Part shown: positions 8,850-18,562 of the stretch, piece by piece | Layout of the letters: the number at the start of each line of letters is the position of its first letter | Position numbering within the stretch: position 1 is the stretch's first letter | NCBI GenBank assembly: GCA_004299235.1 | Contig: SCQL01000028.1 | Span: 124,001-188,000, forward strand | Length of the DNA stretch: 64,000 bases | Direction of reading: 5' to 3' | Origin: a bacterium | GTDB taxonomy: Bacteria > Chloroflexota > Dormibacteria > Dormibacterales > Dormibacteraceae | The notes under the pieces: model-generated | What the model saw: only the letters and a program-made list of their open reading frames with translations | The model's database searches: none | What the model was told of the DNA's origin: nothing | Made by a program: the position numbers and the translations under genes

Positions 8850-9902
8850 CTAGCCGCCCAGCTTCAGCTCCCACGCCGGGGCGACCCGGGTCAGTGGCGA
8901 CTCGCAGGCGCGGGAGGCCGCCTCCACGTCAGACGTCGACCTGCAGACGAGCATCGCGCCCTGCTTGCCCGCTTTGAACAGGCTGAAGTACTGCCCGCTT
9001 CCGCCGTCATAGAACGTGGCGATGCCGTCGACGTCCAGGGCGGTGCTGCCCCGCAGCGCGTCGAGCCAATCGCTCGCGTCCTGCCTGGTGAGGAATGTGA
9101 ACACGCCGGCGCGGACCTCCATGTGCGTGTCGTTGTCGAGCGCGTAATCACCGAAGACGATGGTGTCGACGCCGCCGCCGTGGAACGAGTTCGCCAGGCT
9201 TTCGGGCGCCGCGTAGCCGAACATCACGACCACGGCTTCGATCGGGAGCCTGACCGCGCCCAGCAGCGTCAGGTCGGGACCGGCGGGCGGCAGCAGCGCC
9301 TGGTCGCTCCAGGGCAGCGGGCTGACACGGACCTTGCGCGAGAGCGCGTCCTTGAGGCGGGAGACCACCTTGGTCGCGATCTTGCCCAGCCGGGCGACCT
9401 TCGGGAACGCGTCCTTCAAGCCCAGGCTGATCGTGGTCACGACCTGCCCGACGCGGACGAACGTCGCCGTCACGAAGGGCGCCGCTCCCTGGGTCTGAGA
9501 GCCGTAGTAGAGGACCTGGTCCCCCACCTTGGGGCCGGACGCGGAGGTGCCGAAAGCCGCCTTCACGTTGCTCATCTGCGTGGTCGCGGCCGAGGTCGAG
9601 TCCCACAGCGTGAACTCGACGTCAAAGGTCTCCGCCGTACCGAGGTGGACGAACCGATGGATGACGTGGAATCGTTCCTGGAAGGGCATCGCGACGGAGT
9701 CCAGCGGCCGCACGCCAAAAGACGGCGGGCCCGGCCACCAGCTGCTGTCCCCCAGCAGCGACCTCACGTCGGCGACCGCCGGGCCGGCGGCGTACAGATC
9801 CATCAGCTGTGCTTCGCCGCCGCTGGAGGACCCTCGCGCGCAGGCGCTCGCGCCCAGCGCCAGCGCCGCGACCAGGGCCAGCGCACCGATCGTCCTAGTC
9901 AA
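8850..9902 (-). CDS. Hypothetical secreted lipoprotein
   Basis: This 350-residue protein has a signal peptide ending in a lipobox (LGASAC), so it should be lipid-anchored outside the membrane. The rest is a soluble domain in which I recognise no family. The only plausible start is TTG at 9902, which overlaps the last codons of lepA by 8 bp and implies translational coupling. Confidence 0.7.
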   Translation of the reverse strand: MTRTIGALALVAALALGASACARGSSSGGEAQLMDLYAAGPAVADVRSLLGDSSWWPGPPSFGVRPLDSVAMPFQERFHVIHRFVHLGTAETFDVEFTLWDSTSAATTQMSNVKAAFGTSASGPKVGDQVLYYGSQTQGAAPFVTATFVRVGQVVTTISLGLKDAFPKVARLGKIATKVVSRLKDALSRKVRVSPLPWSDQALLPPAGPDLTLLGAVRLPIEAVVVMFGYAAPESLANSFHGGGVDTIVFGDYALDNDTHMEVRAGVFTFLTRQDASDWLDALRGSTALDVDGIATFYDGGSGQYFSLFKAGKQGAMLVCRSTSDVEAASRACESPLTRVAPAWELKLGG

Positions 9903-11700
9903 GCTTGAGCACCGCCATGAAGGCCTCTTGCGGGATCTCGATCGAACCCACCCGTTTCATCCGCCGCTTGCCTTCCTTCTGCTTCTCCAACAGCTTGCGC
10001 TTGCGGGTCACGTCGCCGCCATAGCATTTCGCCAGGACGTCCTTGCGCATCGCCGAGATCGTCTCGCGCGCGATCACCTTGCCCCCGATGGCCGCCTGTA
10101 GCGGCACCTCGTAGAGCTGGCGAGGGATGATCGACTTCAGTTTCTCCACGAGCTTGCGGCCCTGCGTCTGCGCCTTGCTGCGGTGCGCGATCAGTGAGAG
10201 CGCGTCCACCGCATCGCCCGCCACGAGCACGTCCAGCTTGACCAGGTCGCCCTCGCGAAATCCGAGCATCTCGTAGTCCATCGAGGCATAGCCCTTGGAG
10301 CGCGACTTCAACTGGTCGTAGAAGTCGTGGATGATCTCGCCGAGCGGAATCTCGTATTCGAGCACGACCCGGTCGCCCGGCCGGTGCTCGAGCTGCTTGA
10401 ACGCTCCGCGGCGTTCCTGGCAGAGCTCCATCATCGGCCCGACGTACGTCGACGGCACGATGATCGACAGCTTGACGAACGGCTCGGCGATGGATTCGAC
10501 CGTGGTCGGGTCCGGCAGCAGCGCCGGGTTGTCGACCACGATCAGCTCGCCGCGCTTGAGCTTCACCTCGTACTCCACGGTCGGCGCCGTTGTGATCAGG
10601 TCGAGCAGGAACTCGCGCTCGAGCCTCTCCTGCACGATCTCGAGGTGCAGCAGCCCGAGAAAGCCGCAGCGAAAGCCGAACCCGAGCGCCGCTGAGTTCT
10701 CCGGCTCGTACGAGAGCGCCGCGTCGTTGAGCTGCAGCTTCTCGAGCGCTTCCTTGAGGTCTGAGAACTGGTCGGAGTCGGTGGGAAAGAGACCGGCGAA
10801 CACCATCGGCTTGACCCGCCGGTAGCCGGGCAGCGGCGTCTTCGCGCCGCCTTCCGAGGCGGTGATCGTGTCGCCGACGCGGGCGTCGACGACGTTCTTG
10901 ATGGCGGCGGTCACATAGCCGACCTCGCCGGCGGTCAGCTTGTCGGCGGCGCGGGGCCGGGGCGCAAACCAGCCCACCTCGTCCACCTCGTGGACCTTGC
11001 CGGTGTTCATCATCCGGATCTTGGTGCCGGGGATGATCTCGCCGTCGACCACCCGCACGTACGTGATCACGCCGCGGTACACGTCGTAGTGCGAATCGAA
11101 GATGAGCGCGCGCAGGGGCGCCGACTGATCGCCGCGTGGTGGCGGCACCTTGGCGATCACGGCCTCCAGGATCTCTCTCGTACCGATGCCCTGCTTGGCC
11201 GACGCGAAGATGACCTGGTCGCGCGGGATGCCGGTGACGTCGGAGATCTCCTCGGCCACCATTTCCGGCTGCGCCGCGTCGAGGTCGATCTTGTTGACCA
11301 CCGGCACCAGCGTCAGGCCCGCCTCGACCGCCTGGTACAGGTTGGCCAGCGTCTGGGCTTCGATGCCCTGCGCGGCGTCGACCACCAGGATCGCGCCCTC
11401 GCAGGCGGCCAGCGAACGCGACACCTCGTACGCGAAGTCAACGTGTCCGGGGGTATCGATGAGGTTCAGCTCGTAGGTCTGACCGTCCCCCGCGGGATAG
11501 GTCATGCGGACCGCCTGCAGCTTGATGGTGATCCCGCGCTCGCGCTCCAGGTCCATCGTGTCGAGGACCTGGGCCTGCATGTCGCGCTGGCTGATCGACC
11601 CGGTGTACTCGAGGAGCCGGTCGGCGAGCGTGGACTTGCCGTGATCGATGTGAGCGATGATGCAGAAGTTGCGCACCCGCGCCTGGTTGACCGTGGACAC
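9895..11700 (-). CDS. lepA: Elongation factor 4 (LepA)
   Basis: This ~601-residue translational GTPase acts on stalled ribosomes and promotes back-translocation. The N-terminal G domain has [10 protein letters not shown] (G1), DTPGHVDF (G3) and NKIDL (G4). The C-terminal LepA-specific domain ends with an [17 protein letters not shown] basic stretch and a terminal [10 protein letters not shown] motif. GTG at 11700 is preferred because AGGA lies seven bases upstream. A TTG two codons earlier would sit on top of that AGGA. Confidence 0.96.
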   Translation of the reverse strand: MSTVNQARVRNFCIIAHIDHGKSTLADRLLEYTGSISQRDMQAQVLDTMDLERERGITIKLQAVRMTYPAGDGQTYELNLIDTPGHVDFAYEVSRSLAACEGAILVVDAAQGIEAQTLANLYQAVEAGLTLVPVVNKIDLDAAQPEMVAEEISDVTGIPRDQVIFASAKQGIGTREILEAVIAKVPPPRGDQSAPLRALIFDSHYDVYRGVITYVRVVDGEIIPGTKIRMMNTGKVHEVDEVGWFAPRPRAADKLTAGEVGYVTAAIKNVVDARVGDTITASEGGAKTPLPGYRRVKPMVFAGLFPTDSDQFSDLKEALEKLQLNDAALSYEPENSAALGFGFRCGFLGLLHLEIVQERLEREFLLDLITTAPTVEYEVKLKRGELIVVDNPALLPDPTTVESIAEPFVKLSIIVPSTYVGPMMELCQERRGAFKQLEHRPGDRVVLEYEIPLGEIIHDFYDQLKSRSKGYASMDYEMLGFREGDLVKLDVLVAGDAVDALSLIAHRSKAQTQGRKLVEKLKSIIPRQLYEVPLQAAIGGKVIARETISAMRKDVLAKCYGGDVTRKRKLLEKQKEGKRRMKRVGSIEIPQEAFMAVLKLD

Positions 11701-11712
11701 GCTCAAATCCTA

Positions 11713-12039
11713 GTGGCGCTCGCCACCGGCCTCCTGCTGTGCCTGGTCGGGGTCGTGCTGCTGCTCAACGTGGGCGGCGCCGCAAATTTCGTCATCCATC
11801 GGGTGACCTCGCGCCCGTTGGGCGAGCTGGCGCCGGGCTTCGCCGCGTCGAGCGGAGGCTTCCGTGTGTACGCCACCTTGGTGCTGGCGATCGGGGTCTG
11901 CGTGAGTGGCGTGGGCATCGCTGACCGGTCGGCGGTGCTCGGAGCCGCGACACTGGCGATCGGCCTGGTGAGCTTCGCCGTGGCTTCGGTGATCGCCATC
12001 ATGGGTGAGATCACGACCTACCGCGCGCTGAAACGCTAA
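11713..12039 (+). CDS. Small membrane protein, three hydrophobic segments
   Basis: This 108-residue protein has three clear hydrophobic segments (residues ~1-25, ~52-70 and ~76-98) and a short basic C-terminal tail. I recognise no family. The GTG start lies only 12 bases from the divergent lepA start. The TAA overlaps the nadB stop on the other strand by two bases. The strong membrane-protein pattern, unlike a chance frame, is the main support. Confidence 0.55.
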   Translation: MALATGLLLCLVGVVLLLNVGGAANFVIHRVTSRPLGELAPGFAASSGGFRVYATLVLAIGVCVSGVGIADRSAVLGAATLAIGLVSFAVASVIAIMGEITTYRALKR

Positions 12040-13442
12040 ACCGCGAGCCGCGCGGGTTCGTCCTGCCTCTGGTGCGCGCCCAGGCTGGCCGGCCGCGCCA
12101 GCGCCGCGGCGCAGACCATCGAAGCCATCTCCGCCGCATCGGCGGCGACTTCGGACACAGCGCCCGACCGCAGCCCGGCCAGCGCGTCTTCGAGCCTCGC
12201 GCCCGTCCTGAGCACACCCGCCGCCGCATCGAGGACGCCGCCCACCTCCGCCACGGTCAGATCGCCGCGGCGCCACATGCGCGTCCGCTCGGCCGGCTCG
12301 GCCTCGACACGGGGAGCGCCCACCGCCGCGGTCGCGGCGCGGCGTCCGAAAGTCGCCGCCTCGAGCAGTGAATTGCTGGCGAGGCGGTTGGCGCCGTGCA
12401 CACCCGTGCGAGCACACTCGCCGGCGGCGTAAAGCCCGTCGATCGACGTACGGCCGTCCAGGTCGGTCACGATCCCGCCCATCGTGTAGTGGGCCGCCGG
12501 GCTGATCGGCACCGCCTGGCGCAGAGGATCGATGCCCACCCGCCGGCAGTTGCGCATGAAGTTGGGGAAGCTGCGCCGGAGCAGCCCAGGGTCCAGGTGC
12601 ACGGCCGAGATGTACGTGCCGCCCCGATGCTCCGCCAGCGCCCGCGCCACCTGGTCGCGGGGCAGCAGCTCGTTGACGAAGCGCTCACGGTGCTCGTCGA
12701 CCAGGTGCGCACCGGCGCCCCGGAGCGCCTCGGTGATGAGGAAGGGTTCGCAGACGGCGCCCGGCGCGCGCCCGGCGCCGTCGAACACCGTGGGGTGGAA
12801 CTGCACGAACTCGAGGTCGGCGATGCGTGCGCCCGCACGGGCCGCCTCCAGGATCCCCTTGCCGTTGATGATCCTGCTGTTGGTGGTCCGTCCGTAGAGC
12901 CCGGCGTAACCCCCGGTGGCCAGGACCGTGGCGCCCGCCGCCACCGTCAGCCCGCCGGCGAAAACCGCTCCACCGACGGTCCCATCTCCGAGCAGGGAGC
13001 GGAGGCGGCCGCGAAGTCGCGAGATGCCCGGCTCGCGCTCGATCGCGGAGCGCACGAAGGCCATCAGCGTGCTGCCGCTCTGGTCGCCGCCGAGATGCAG
13101 GACGCGGGGCAGCGAATGGGCCGCTTCGCGCGCCGCGCCGCCGTCGAAGCGCACGCCCAGCGATTCCAGCCACCTCACGGTCTCGGGGCCGGCGGTGGTG
13201 AGCATCGCCACCGCGTCCGGGTCGCACAGCGCACCCCCGGCCGCGAGCGTGTCCAGCGCGTGCAGGCGAGGCGAGTCCTCGGGCAGCACGGCGGCGGCGA
13301 TCCCGCCCTGCGCCCGATACGAGGAACCGTGCGCGGCGGAGACCAGCGTCACCGACGCGCCGGCGCGGGCGGCTTCGAGCGCGGCGGCGGAGCCGGCGAG
13401 CCCATCGCCGACGACCAGGATGTCGGCCAGGATCCGAGTCAC
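12036..13442 (-). CDS. nadB: L-aspartate oxidase
   Basis: This 468-residue flavoprotein oxidises L-aspartate to iminoaspartate, the first step of de novo NAD synthesis. The FAD-binding motif (VVGDGLAGSAAALEAA) lies at the N-terminus. YRAQGGIAAA and a C-terminal GVHGANRLASNSLLEAATFGRRA are NadB signatures. GTG at 13442 overlaps the nadA stop as GTGA. A longer frame upstream is only the shadow of nadA. It is the last gene of nrtR-nadC-nadA-nadB. Confidence 0.95.
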   Translation of the reverse strand: MTRILADILVVGDGLAGSAAALEAARAGASVTLVSAAHGSSYRAQGGIAAAVLPEDSPRLHALDTLAAGGALCDPDAVAMLTTAGPETVRWLESLGVRFDGGAAREAAHSLPRVLHLGGDQSGSTLMAFVRSAIEREPGISRLRGRLRSLLGDGTVGGAVFAGGLTVAAGATVLATGGYAGLYGRTTNSRIINGKGILEAARAGARIADLEFVQFHPTVFDGAGRAPGAVCEPFLITEALRGAGAHLVDEHRERFVNELLPRDQVARALAEHRGGTYISAVHLDPGLLRRSFPNFMRNCRRVGIDPLRQAVPISPAAHYTMGGIVTDLDGRTSIDGLYAAGECARTGVHGANRLASNSLLEAATFGRRAATAAVGAPRVEAEPAERTRMWRRGDLTVAEVGGVLDAAAGVLRTGARLEDALAGLRSGAVSEVAADAAEMASMVCAAALARPASLGAHQRQDEPARLAV

Positions 13443-14476
13443 AGCTCGACCATGCGCTGGATCGCCAGGCGGGCATTGCCGGCCACGTCGTCCGGCACCG
13501 TCACCTCGAACACGTCGTCCCGCAGCGCGGTCAGGAGCTTTTCGAGCGTGATCTTTTTCATGAAGCGGCAGATGGCACGCTCGCTCGCGGCAAAAAAGCG
13601 CGCCTGCGGCGCCTCTTTCGACAGGCGGTGCATGATGCCGAGCTCGGTCGCCACGACAAAGCTGCGCGACGGGTGCTGCCGCGCGTGCACGACCATGCCC
13701 TCGGTGCTGAGGATGTGCGTGCGCTCGGCGTCGATGTCGCCGTTGGCCTTGAAATACATGCACTGACTCGCGCAGCCGCACTCGGGATGCACGAGCAGAT
13801 CCGCGTCGCCATGCTCCTGACGAGCGCCGTCAATGTCCTGCGGCCGGATACCGGCGTGGACGTGGCACTCACCCGGCCAGACGTGCATGGTCCGCCCGGT
13901 CACCTTCTCCAGGTAGGTCCCGAGGAACATGTCGGGCAGGAACAGGATCTCCCGGTCCTCCGGGATGGCGCGGATCACGCGCTCCGCGTTGCCGGACGTG
14001 CAGCAGTAGTCGCTGAGCGCCTTCACCTCGGCGGTGGTGTTGACGTAGGAGACGACGACGGCGCCGGGGTGCTCGGCCTTCCACGCCGAGAGCTGGGCGG
14101 CGTTGATGGTCGCCGCCAGCGAGCAGCCGGCTTCGAGGTCGGGGATGAGGACGCGCTTCTGGGGGCTGAGGATCGCGGCCGTCTCGGCCATGAAATGGAC
14201 GCCGCAGAACACGATGACCTCGGCGCTGGTCGCGGCCGCCTGGCGGGAGAGGCCGAGCGAGTCGCCCACGTAATCGGCGACGTCCTGGACCTCGGGGACC
14301 TGGTAGTTGTGGGCGAGGATGACGGCGTTGCGCATGCGCGCGAGCTCGCGGATCTCCGCGGCCATGGCCTCGACGTCGCGCGGGAGGCGGCGCCGTCCGT
14401 AAGCGGCGGCGTCCGCTTCGAGCGATATCTCGGTTCCGGGCTCCCCCGGCGGGGTGCGCCACTGCTCTACCGCCAC
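13439..14476 (-). CDS. nadA: Quinolinate synthase
   Basis: This 345-residue [4Fe-4S] enzyme condenses iminoaspartate with dihydroxyacetone phosphate to give quinolinate. ILAHNYQVPEVQDVADYVGDSL near residue 55 is the family hallmark. Candidate cluster cysteines lie in FCGVHFMAET, in the CC of YCCTSGNA and in PECGC. The GTG start overlaps the end of nadC by 10 bp, and its TGA overlaps the nadB start, so the genes are translationally coupled. Confidence 0.96.
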   Translation of the reverse strand: MAVEQWRTPPGEPGTEISLEADAAAYGRRRLPRDVEAMAAEIRELARMRNAVILAHNYQVPEVQDVADYVGDSLGLSRQAAATSAEVIVFCGVHFMAETAAILSPQKRVLIPDLEAGCSLAATINAAQLSAWKAEHPGAVVVSYVNTTAEVKALSDYCCTSGNAERVIRAIPEDREILFLPDMFLGTYLEKVTGRTMHVWPGECHVHAGIRPQDIDGARQEHGDADLLVHPECGCASQCMYFKANGDIDAERTHILSTEGMVVHARQHPSRSFVVATELGIMHRLSKEAPQARFFAASERAICRFMKKITLEKLLTALRDDVFEVTVPDDVAGNARLAIQRMVEL

Positions 14477-15345
14477 GTCTTCGTCACCTCCAGGCTCAGG
14501 TCGAGCGCCGGCGCCGAATGGGTCAACGCGCCGACCGAGATCCGGTCGACCCCCGCCCTGGCGGCGGCCACCGCCCCTTCCAGCGTCATCCCGCCGGACG
14601 CTTCCAGGCGCGCGCGGCCCGCGGTGAGCTCGACCGCTCGGCGCATGAGCTCCGGCCCCATGTTGTCCAGCAGCACGATCTCGGCCCCGGCCGCGAGCGC
14701 CTCCTCCAGCTGATCGAGGGTTTCGACCTCAACTTCGATCGGCATGGATGGGTGCCCCGCGCGCGCCCGCCGGATCGCCGCGGTCACGCCGCCCGCGGCG
14801 GCGATGTGGTTGTCCTTGATGAGGATCGCGTCCCAGAGTCCGTCGCGGTGGTTGCGGCCGCCGCCCGCGCGCACGGCGGCGCGCTCGAGCAATCGCAGCC
14901 CCGGCGTGGTCTTGCGCGTGTCGAGCAGCGCGACCTTCGGATAGGCGGACAGCGCGTCGGCGTAGCGGCGGGTGAGCGTGGCAATCCCCGACAGCCGCTG
15001 GAGGAAGTTCAACGCGGTTCGCTCGGCGGTCAGAACCGAAGCCAGGGGCCCCGTGACGCGCGCCACCGCCTCACCCGGCTCGATGCGGGCGCCCTCGGCC
15101 GCAAGCGCGTGATAGTCGCACGGCGGGCGCATCAGCTCGAACACTCGCGCCGCCGCCTCGACGCCGCTCAGCACGCCGGGCTTGCGAGCCACGACCACCG
15201 CCTCGCCCTGGAGCTCGGGATCGATCACCGATTCGGTGGTGACATCCACTCCGCGCTCCCCGAGGTCCTCATCCAGCGCGATGCCGACCGCCTCGTCCAG
15301 GTCAGCGATCCGCCGCGCCCCGCGGTCAGGCTTCGATGAAACCAT
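14467..15345 (-). CDS. nadC: Nicotinate-nucleotide pyrophosphorylase (carboxylating)
   Basis: This 292-residue quinolinate phosphoribosyltransferase makes nicotinate mononucleotide from quinolinate and PRPP. The motifs LDTRKTTPGLRLLE, AVRAGGGRNHR and ILIKDNHI are diagnostic. The ATG overlaps the end of the NrtR-like gene by 20 bp. Together with nadA and nadB it forms a full de novo NAD operon. Confidence 0.96.
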   Translation of the reverse strand: MVSSKPDRGARRIADLDEAVGIALDEDLGERGVDVTTESVIDPELQGEAVVVARKPGVLSGVEAAARVFELMRPPCDYHALAAEGARIEPGEAVARVTGPLASVLTAERTALNFLQRLSGIATLTRRYADALSAYPKVALLDTRKTTPGLRLLERAAVRAGGGRNHRDGLWDAILIKDNHIAAAGGVTAAIRRARAGHPSMPIEVEVETLDQLEEALAAGAEIVLLDNMGPELMRRAVELTAGRARLEASGGMTLEGAVAAARAGVDRISVGALTHSAPALDLSLEVTKTWR

Positions 15346-16099
15346 CAGGCTCCTCGCGCAGGCCGAAAGCCTGCTGGGTGAAGCGAAACAGGTATGCGCG
15401 CTTGCCGCGGACGTTGCGCTCCTTGCCGGTGGGCTCGATCACGCTGCGGTCGACCACCTTGCGCCAGAAGTTGCCCCGATTGATCGACAGGCCGAGCACC
15501 GCCTCGTAGACGTGCTGCAGCTCCGAGATGGTGAATTCGGACGGCAGCAGCTGGAAGCCAACCGAGGAGTAACCGACCTTGCTGCGGAGGCGGCGGACGG
15601 CGTAGTCGACGATCTCGCGGTGATCGAAAGCCATCTGGACCGGAAGCCTCCGCACGGGGTGCCACTCCTGCTCGCCCTCGTCCTGGCGCCCGGCGCAGGC
15701 CTCCGCCAGGGCGGTCGGCACGATCGCGATGTAGGCGACGGCCAGCACGTCACCGCGAGGGTCGCGGCCGGGCACGACCACCTGGCCCGAGGCATCGGTC
15801 TGCTGCGGGCGGTGGAACGTCTTCAGCTGCTCGATCCATCCGCTGTCGAGCCCGGTGATCGCCTGGTGGAGCTTGCGCGCCTGGGCGTCCAGCGCTGTGC
15901 CGGGGCAGTGCAGACCGCCCGGCAGCGCCCAGAACCCCGGATATGGCGACTCCATCCGCTCGCGGAGCAGGACACTGAGCTCGCGGCCGGCCAGCGTGAA
16001 CACCGCCAGGTCGAGCGAGACCGGGCAGCTGGACTGCGCGAGCGCGCTCCGCGCCTGTAGGTCGGCCGCAGGCGTCCGCTGCACCATCCCGTGCCTCAT
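15326..16099 (-). CDS. nrtR: NrtR-type Nudix-related regulator of NAD synthesis
   Basis: NrtR proteins combine an inactive Nudix domain that senses ADP-ribose with a winged helix that represses NAD genes. In this 257-residue protein the Nudix-box glycines remain (GGLHCPG...TGL), but the catalytic glutamates are replaced. With G as position 1, E7 is T, E16 is L, E19 is A and E20 is I, so hydrolase activity is unlikely. The C-terminal ~100 residues contain LLPSEFTISELQHVYEAVLG and RGNFWRKVV, typical of the NrtR winged helix. The gene overlaps nadC by 20 bp, so it should control its own operon. I could not identify its operator. Confidence 0.88.
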   Translation of the reverse strand: MRHGMVQRTPAADLQARSALAQSSCPVSLDLAVFTLAGRELSVLLRERMESPYPGFWALPGGLHCPGTALDAQARKLHQAITGLDSGWIEQLKTFHRPQQTDASGQVVVPGRDPRGDVLAVAYIAIVPTALAEACAGRQDEGEQEWHPVRRLPVQMAFDHREIVDYAVRRLRSKVGYSSVGFQLLPSEFTISELQHVYEAVLGLSINRGNFWRKVVDRSVIEPTGKERNVRGKRAYLFRFTQQAFGLREEPDGFIEA

Positions 16100-16135
16100 C
16101 TTATCTCAGTCCGAAGCGACAGTCGAAGCGGTGGT

Positions 16136-16804
16136 CTACTCGCGGGCGGAGAGGGCGGTCGCCAGCGCGAACAGCGAGGCGGTATCCGCCCGCAGGTTTC
16201 GCGGCCCGAGTCCGGCCTTGACCCCGACCAGCGCCAGCTCGCGATCGGACCAGCCGCCCTCCGGGCCGACCAGGAGGGCCAGATCCTGAGGCGTCCTGAG
16301 GTCGGCCAGTCGCCGCGGCGCTCCACGGACCAGCATCACCGGGTGGGCGTGTGCCTTCAGCACCGCCTCGAGCGAGGACGGACCGGCCACGGCGGGGACT
16401 CGCAGCCGGCCGGCGAGCATCGCCGCCTCGCGGCAGATGGTCGACCAGCGCTCGGGCTTGGCGCCGCGAGCCACGCTGCGGTCGGCCTGGATCACGTGGA
16501 AGGCGAAGGCGCCGGCCTCGGTGCATCGCGACAGGACGAGCTCGAGTGCAGGCGCGGGCAGGTTGGCGATGGCGATCGTGATCCGGGCCGCGGGCTCAGG
16601 CTGGTGCGCGCGCTCGGAGACGACCACCCCTTCGACACGCTCGGACGAGACGATGTCGAGGCGTACGGTCAGCAGCAGGCCGGCGGGATCGACGACTTCG
16701 ATCTCCTCCCCGATTCGGGCGCGCAGAGAGCGCGCGAGGTGGCGGGCGTCGCCGCCGGCGATCACCGCGCGCTCGCCATCTCGGTGCGCAAAAAACGATG
16801 GCAA
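16136..16804 (-). CDS. rsmE: 16S rRNA (uracil-1498-N3)-methyltransferase RsmE
   Basis: This ~222-residue SPOUT methyltransferase methylates U1498 of 16S rRNA. The knotted SAM-binding region has LLVGPEGGWSDRE, and the C-terminal LGPRNLRADTASLFALA is also typical. TTG at 16804 is chosen because a strong purine-rich GGAGGGAGGGG lies a few bases upstream. A longer reading would run into the upstream glycosylase gene. The NrtR-like gene starts 36 bases after its stop. Confidence 0.93.
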   Translation of the reverse strand: MPSFFAHRDGERAVIAGGDARHLARSLRARIGEEIEVVDPAGLLLTVRLDIVSSERVEGVVVSERAHQPEPAARITIAIANLPAPALELVLSRCTEAGAFAFHVIQADRSVARGAKPERWSTICREAAMLAGRLRVPAVAGPSSLEAVLKAHAHPVMLVRGAPRRLADLRTPQDLALLVGPEGGWSDRELALVGVKAGLGPRNLRADTASLFALATALSARE

Positions 16805-16835
16805 CCTATTCCCCTCCCTCCATCGAGTGCCTAGC

Positions 16836-17438
16836 TCACCCGCTCGCGCGCGGCAGCGCAAGACTCGAATGGAGCTCGCGCAGCAGCGAGAGTGCGGACG
16901 TCAACCGGGCCCGATTCGCGGCCTCGTTCAGCCACCGGCTCTGACCCGACGGGTGGGGCAGGGGAACCATCACCGGGCGGTCGCCGAAACGCTGCCCGAC
17001 CCGATCTTCCAACCGGCCGGGGCCGAGAAATCGCACGATCGCCATCTGGCCGACGAGGATCAGGACCTTGGGCCTCAGCATGCGCAGCTCGGACTCGAGC
17101 CAGTGCGCGCAGTTGGCGACGGCGGCCGGCGGGGGCCTGAGATCGCCGGTGCCCGCGCGGTTGCGCCCGGGAAAGCAGCGCATGAGCGCGGTGATGTAGG
17201 TCAGACGCCTGAACTCCTCAGGGGTTTCGAAACCGGCTCGCACCATCCACCGGTCGAGCTCCTTGCCGGCGCGACCGGAGAACGGTCGCCGCGACTCTTT
17301 CTCCACCGGGCCGGGCGCCTGCCCGATCAAGAGGAACGGCGCGCCCCACTCGCCCTGGAATGTCGGACTCGCCTCGGGGATGATCCCGGCGTCGACGCAC
17401 ACGCGGCAATCGCGACAGGCGGCCTGGTGCGCCTGCAG
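16836..17438 (-). CDS. Uracil-DNA glycosylase, [4Fe-4S] family 4/5 type
   Basis: The enzyme removes uracil from DNA. Family motifs are IGQAPGPVEKESRRPFSGRAG and the C-terminal PLPHPSGQSRW. The family's iron-sulfur cluster uses four cysteines. Two are in MRCFPGRN and ANCAHWLE. The other pair (ACRDCRVC) lies just upstream of GTG at 17402, the first ordinary start codon. No ATG, GTG or TTG occurs upstream in this frame. Translation must therefore start at a rarer codon (CTG at 17438 or ATC at 17471) or else the cluster is incomplete. The start given is tentative. Confidence 0.85.
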   Translation of the reverse strand: MQAHQAACRDCRVCVDAGIIPEASPTFQGEWGAPFLLIGQAPGPVEKESRRPFSGRAGKELDRWMVRAGFETPEEFRRLTYITALMRCFPGRNRAGTGDLRPPPAAVANCAHWLESELRMLRPKVLILVGQMAIVRFLGPGRLEDRVGQRFGDRPVMVPLPHPSGQSRWLNEAANRARLTSALSLLRELHSSLALPRASG

Positions 17439-17473
17439 CGCGTCACGTCCGGCCCCTGCGGTGGCCGTGATGC

Positions 17474-18484
17474 TTACCGCACGCGGCCCAGCCGCGGGTT
17501 GGACGCCGCGCCAGGTATGCGGCCGCGCTTGGAGACCGGCTTGCCTTCGATCTCCTTGATGTCGGCGGTGAACGCGATCGGCGGGGCGGAGCTGATCGCC
17601 ATGCCGACGCCGTAGGAGTCGACGGGCGACCTGGCCGCCTCGAACTGGCGGATGCGTTCGGCATCAAGTCCTCCCGAGACGTAGATGCCGACATGCTCGT
17701 AGCCGGCCTGGTCGAGGCGTGCTCGGACTTCGTGCACGAGCTCGACGGTGACCTGGCCGCGCTCTTTCGGCGTGTCCAGCCGCACGCCTTTCAGCCGCTC
17801 TCCCAGCGCCGCCGCCACCCGCAGAGACTCTTCGGCCTCGTCCTTGAACGTGTCGACCAGGACGATGCGCAGCACGTCGTCCGGCATGTGGGCATCGAAC
17901 GCTCTCGCCGCCTTCACCGTGTCGCCGAAGAGGAGGATCATCGCGTGGGGCATGGTCCCGGACGGCGCCTTGAGGCCCGCCATCCCGGCGCCGAGCGGAG
18001 TGGCGCAGCCGGCGCAGCCGCCGACCACCGCCGCATACTCCATCACCGGTCCGATCAGCGGATGCACGTGACGCGCTCCGTAAGAGATCACCCGCTTGCC
18101 CTCCGCCGCCACGACGACCTCGCGCGCCGCGGTCGCCCATCCCGAGCAGCTCGAGAGCATCCCGAGGAGAGCGGTCTCGAAGACGCCGAAGCGCGAGTAC
18201 GGGGCGCGCACGCGCAGCACGGTTTCGCGCGCGTCCATCGATTCGCCCTCGGCCAGCGCCCACGCCTCGTCACCGTCCCGCAGCACAGCGCCGAGCAGAC
18301 TTGCCGCCTCGGCCGCGCCACACAGCACGCCGGCCCGGCTGGAGAAGAAATCCACCGTCACCACCGCGTCGACGCCGGCGGCGGCGAGGGTGTCGCGGGC
18401 GCGCTGGAAGTAGACGTCGGAGGCGGGCCCGGCGAAGTAGGCGACGAGCTGGGAGCTTGGGCTCTGGGCGGTGACCTGCTTCAT
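17474..18484 (-). CDS. pncB: Nicotinate phosphoribosyltransferase
   Basis: This 336-residue enzyme of NAD salvage makes nicotinate mononucleotide from nicotinate and PRPP. It has the compact form of the family. Seen in the sequence are VTVDFFSSRAGVLCGA, SYGARHVHPLIGPVMEY, the GTMPHAMILLFGDT segment and a phosphate-binding IYVSGGLD near the C-terminus. The ATG is at 18484, divergent from mrp 78 bases away. The nearby nadBAC set means both NAD routes are encoded within 6.5 kb. Confidence 0.9.
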   Translation of the reverse strand: MKQVTAQSPSSQLVAYFAGPASDVYFQRARDTLAAAGVDAVVTVDFFSSRAGVLCGAAEAASLLGAVLRDGDEAWALAEGESMDARETVLRVRAPYSRFGVFETALLGMLSSCSGWATAAREVVVAAEGKRVISYGARHVHPLIGPVMEYAAVVGGCAGCATPLGAGMAGLKAPSGTMPHAMILLFGDTVKAARAFDAHMPDDVLRIVLVDTFKDEAEESLRVAAALGERLKGVRLDTPKERGQVTVELVHEVRARLDQAGYEHVGIYVSGGLDAERIRQFEAARSPVDSYGVGMAISSAPPIAFTADIKEIEGKPVSKRGRIPGAASNPRLGRVR

Positions 18485-18562
18485 GAGCGTTGAAATTAGC
18501 AGGCGCGGAGCCAGGCGCCGAAGGCGAGGTCGGCTTGCGGCTCTCGGTAACATGCCTTGGCG

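Noticed and set aside
12036-13781. A longer nadB reading starting at 13781
   Set aside because: The extra N-terminus is Arg/His-rich and mirrors nadA. NadB begins naturally at GTG 13442, overlapping the nadA stop.
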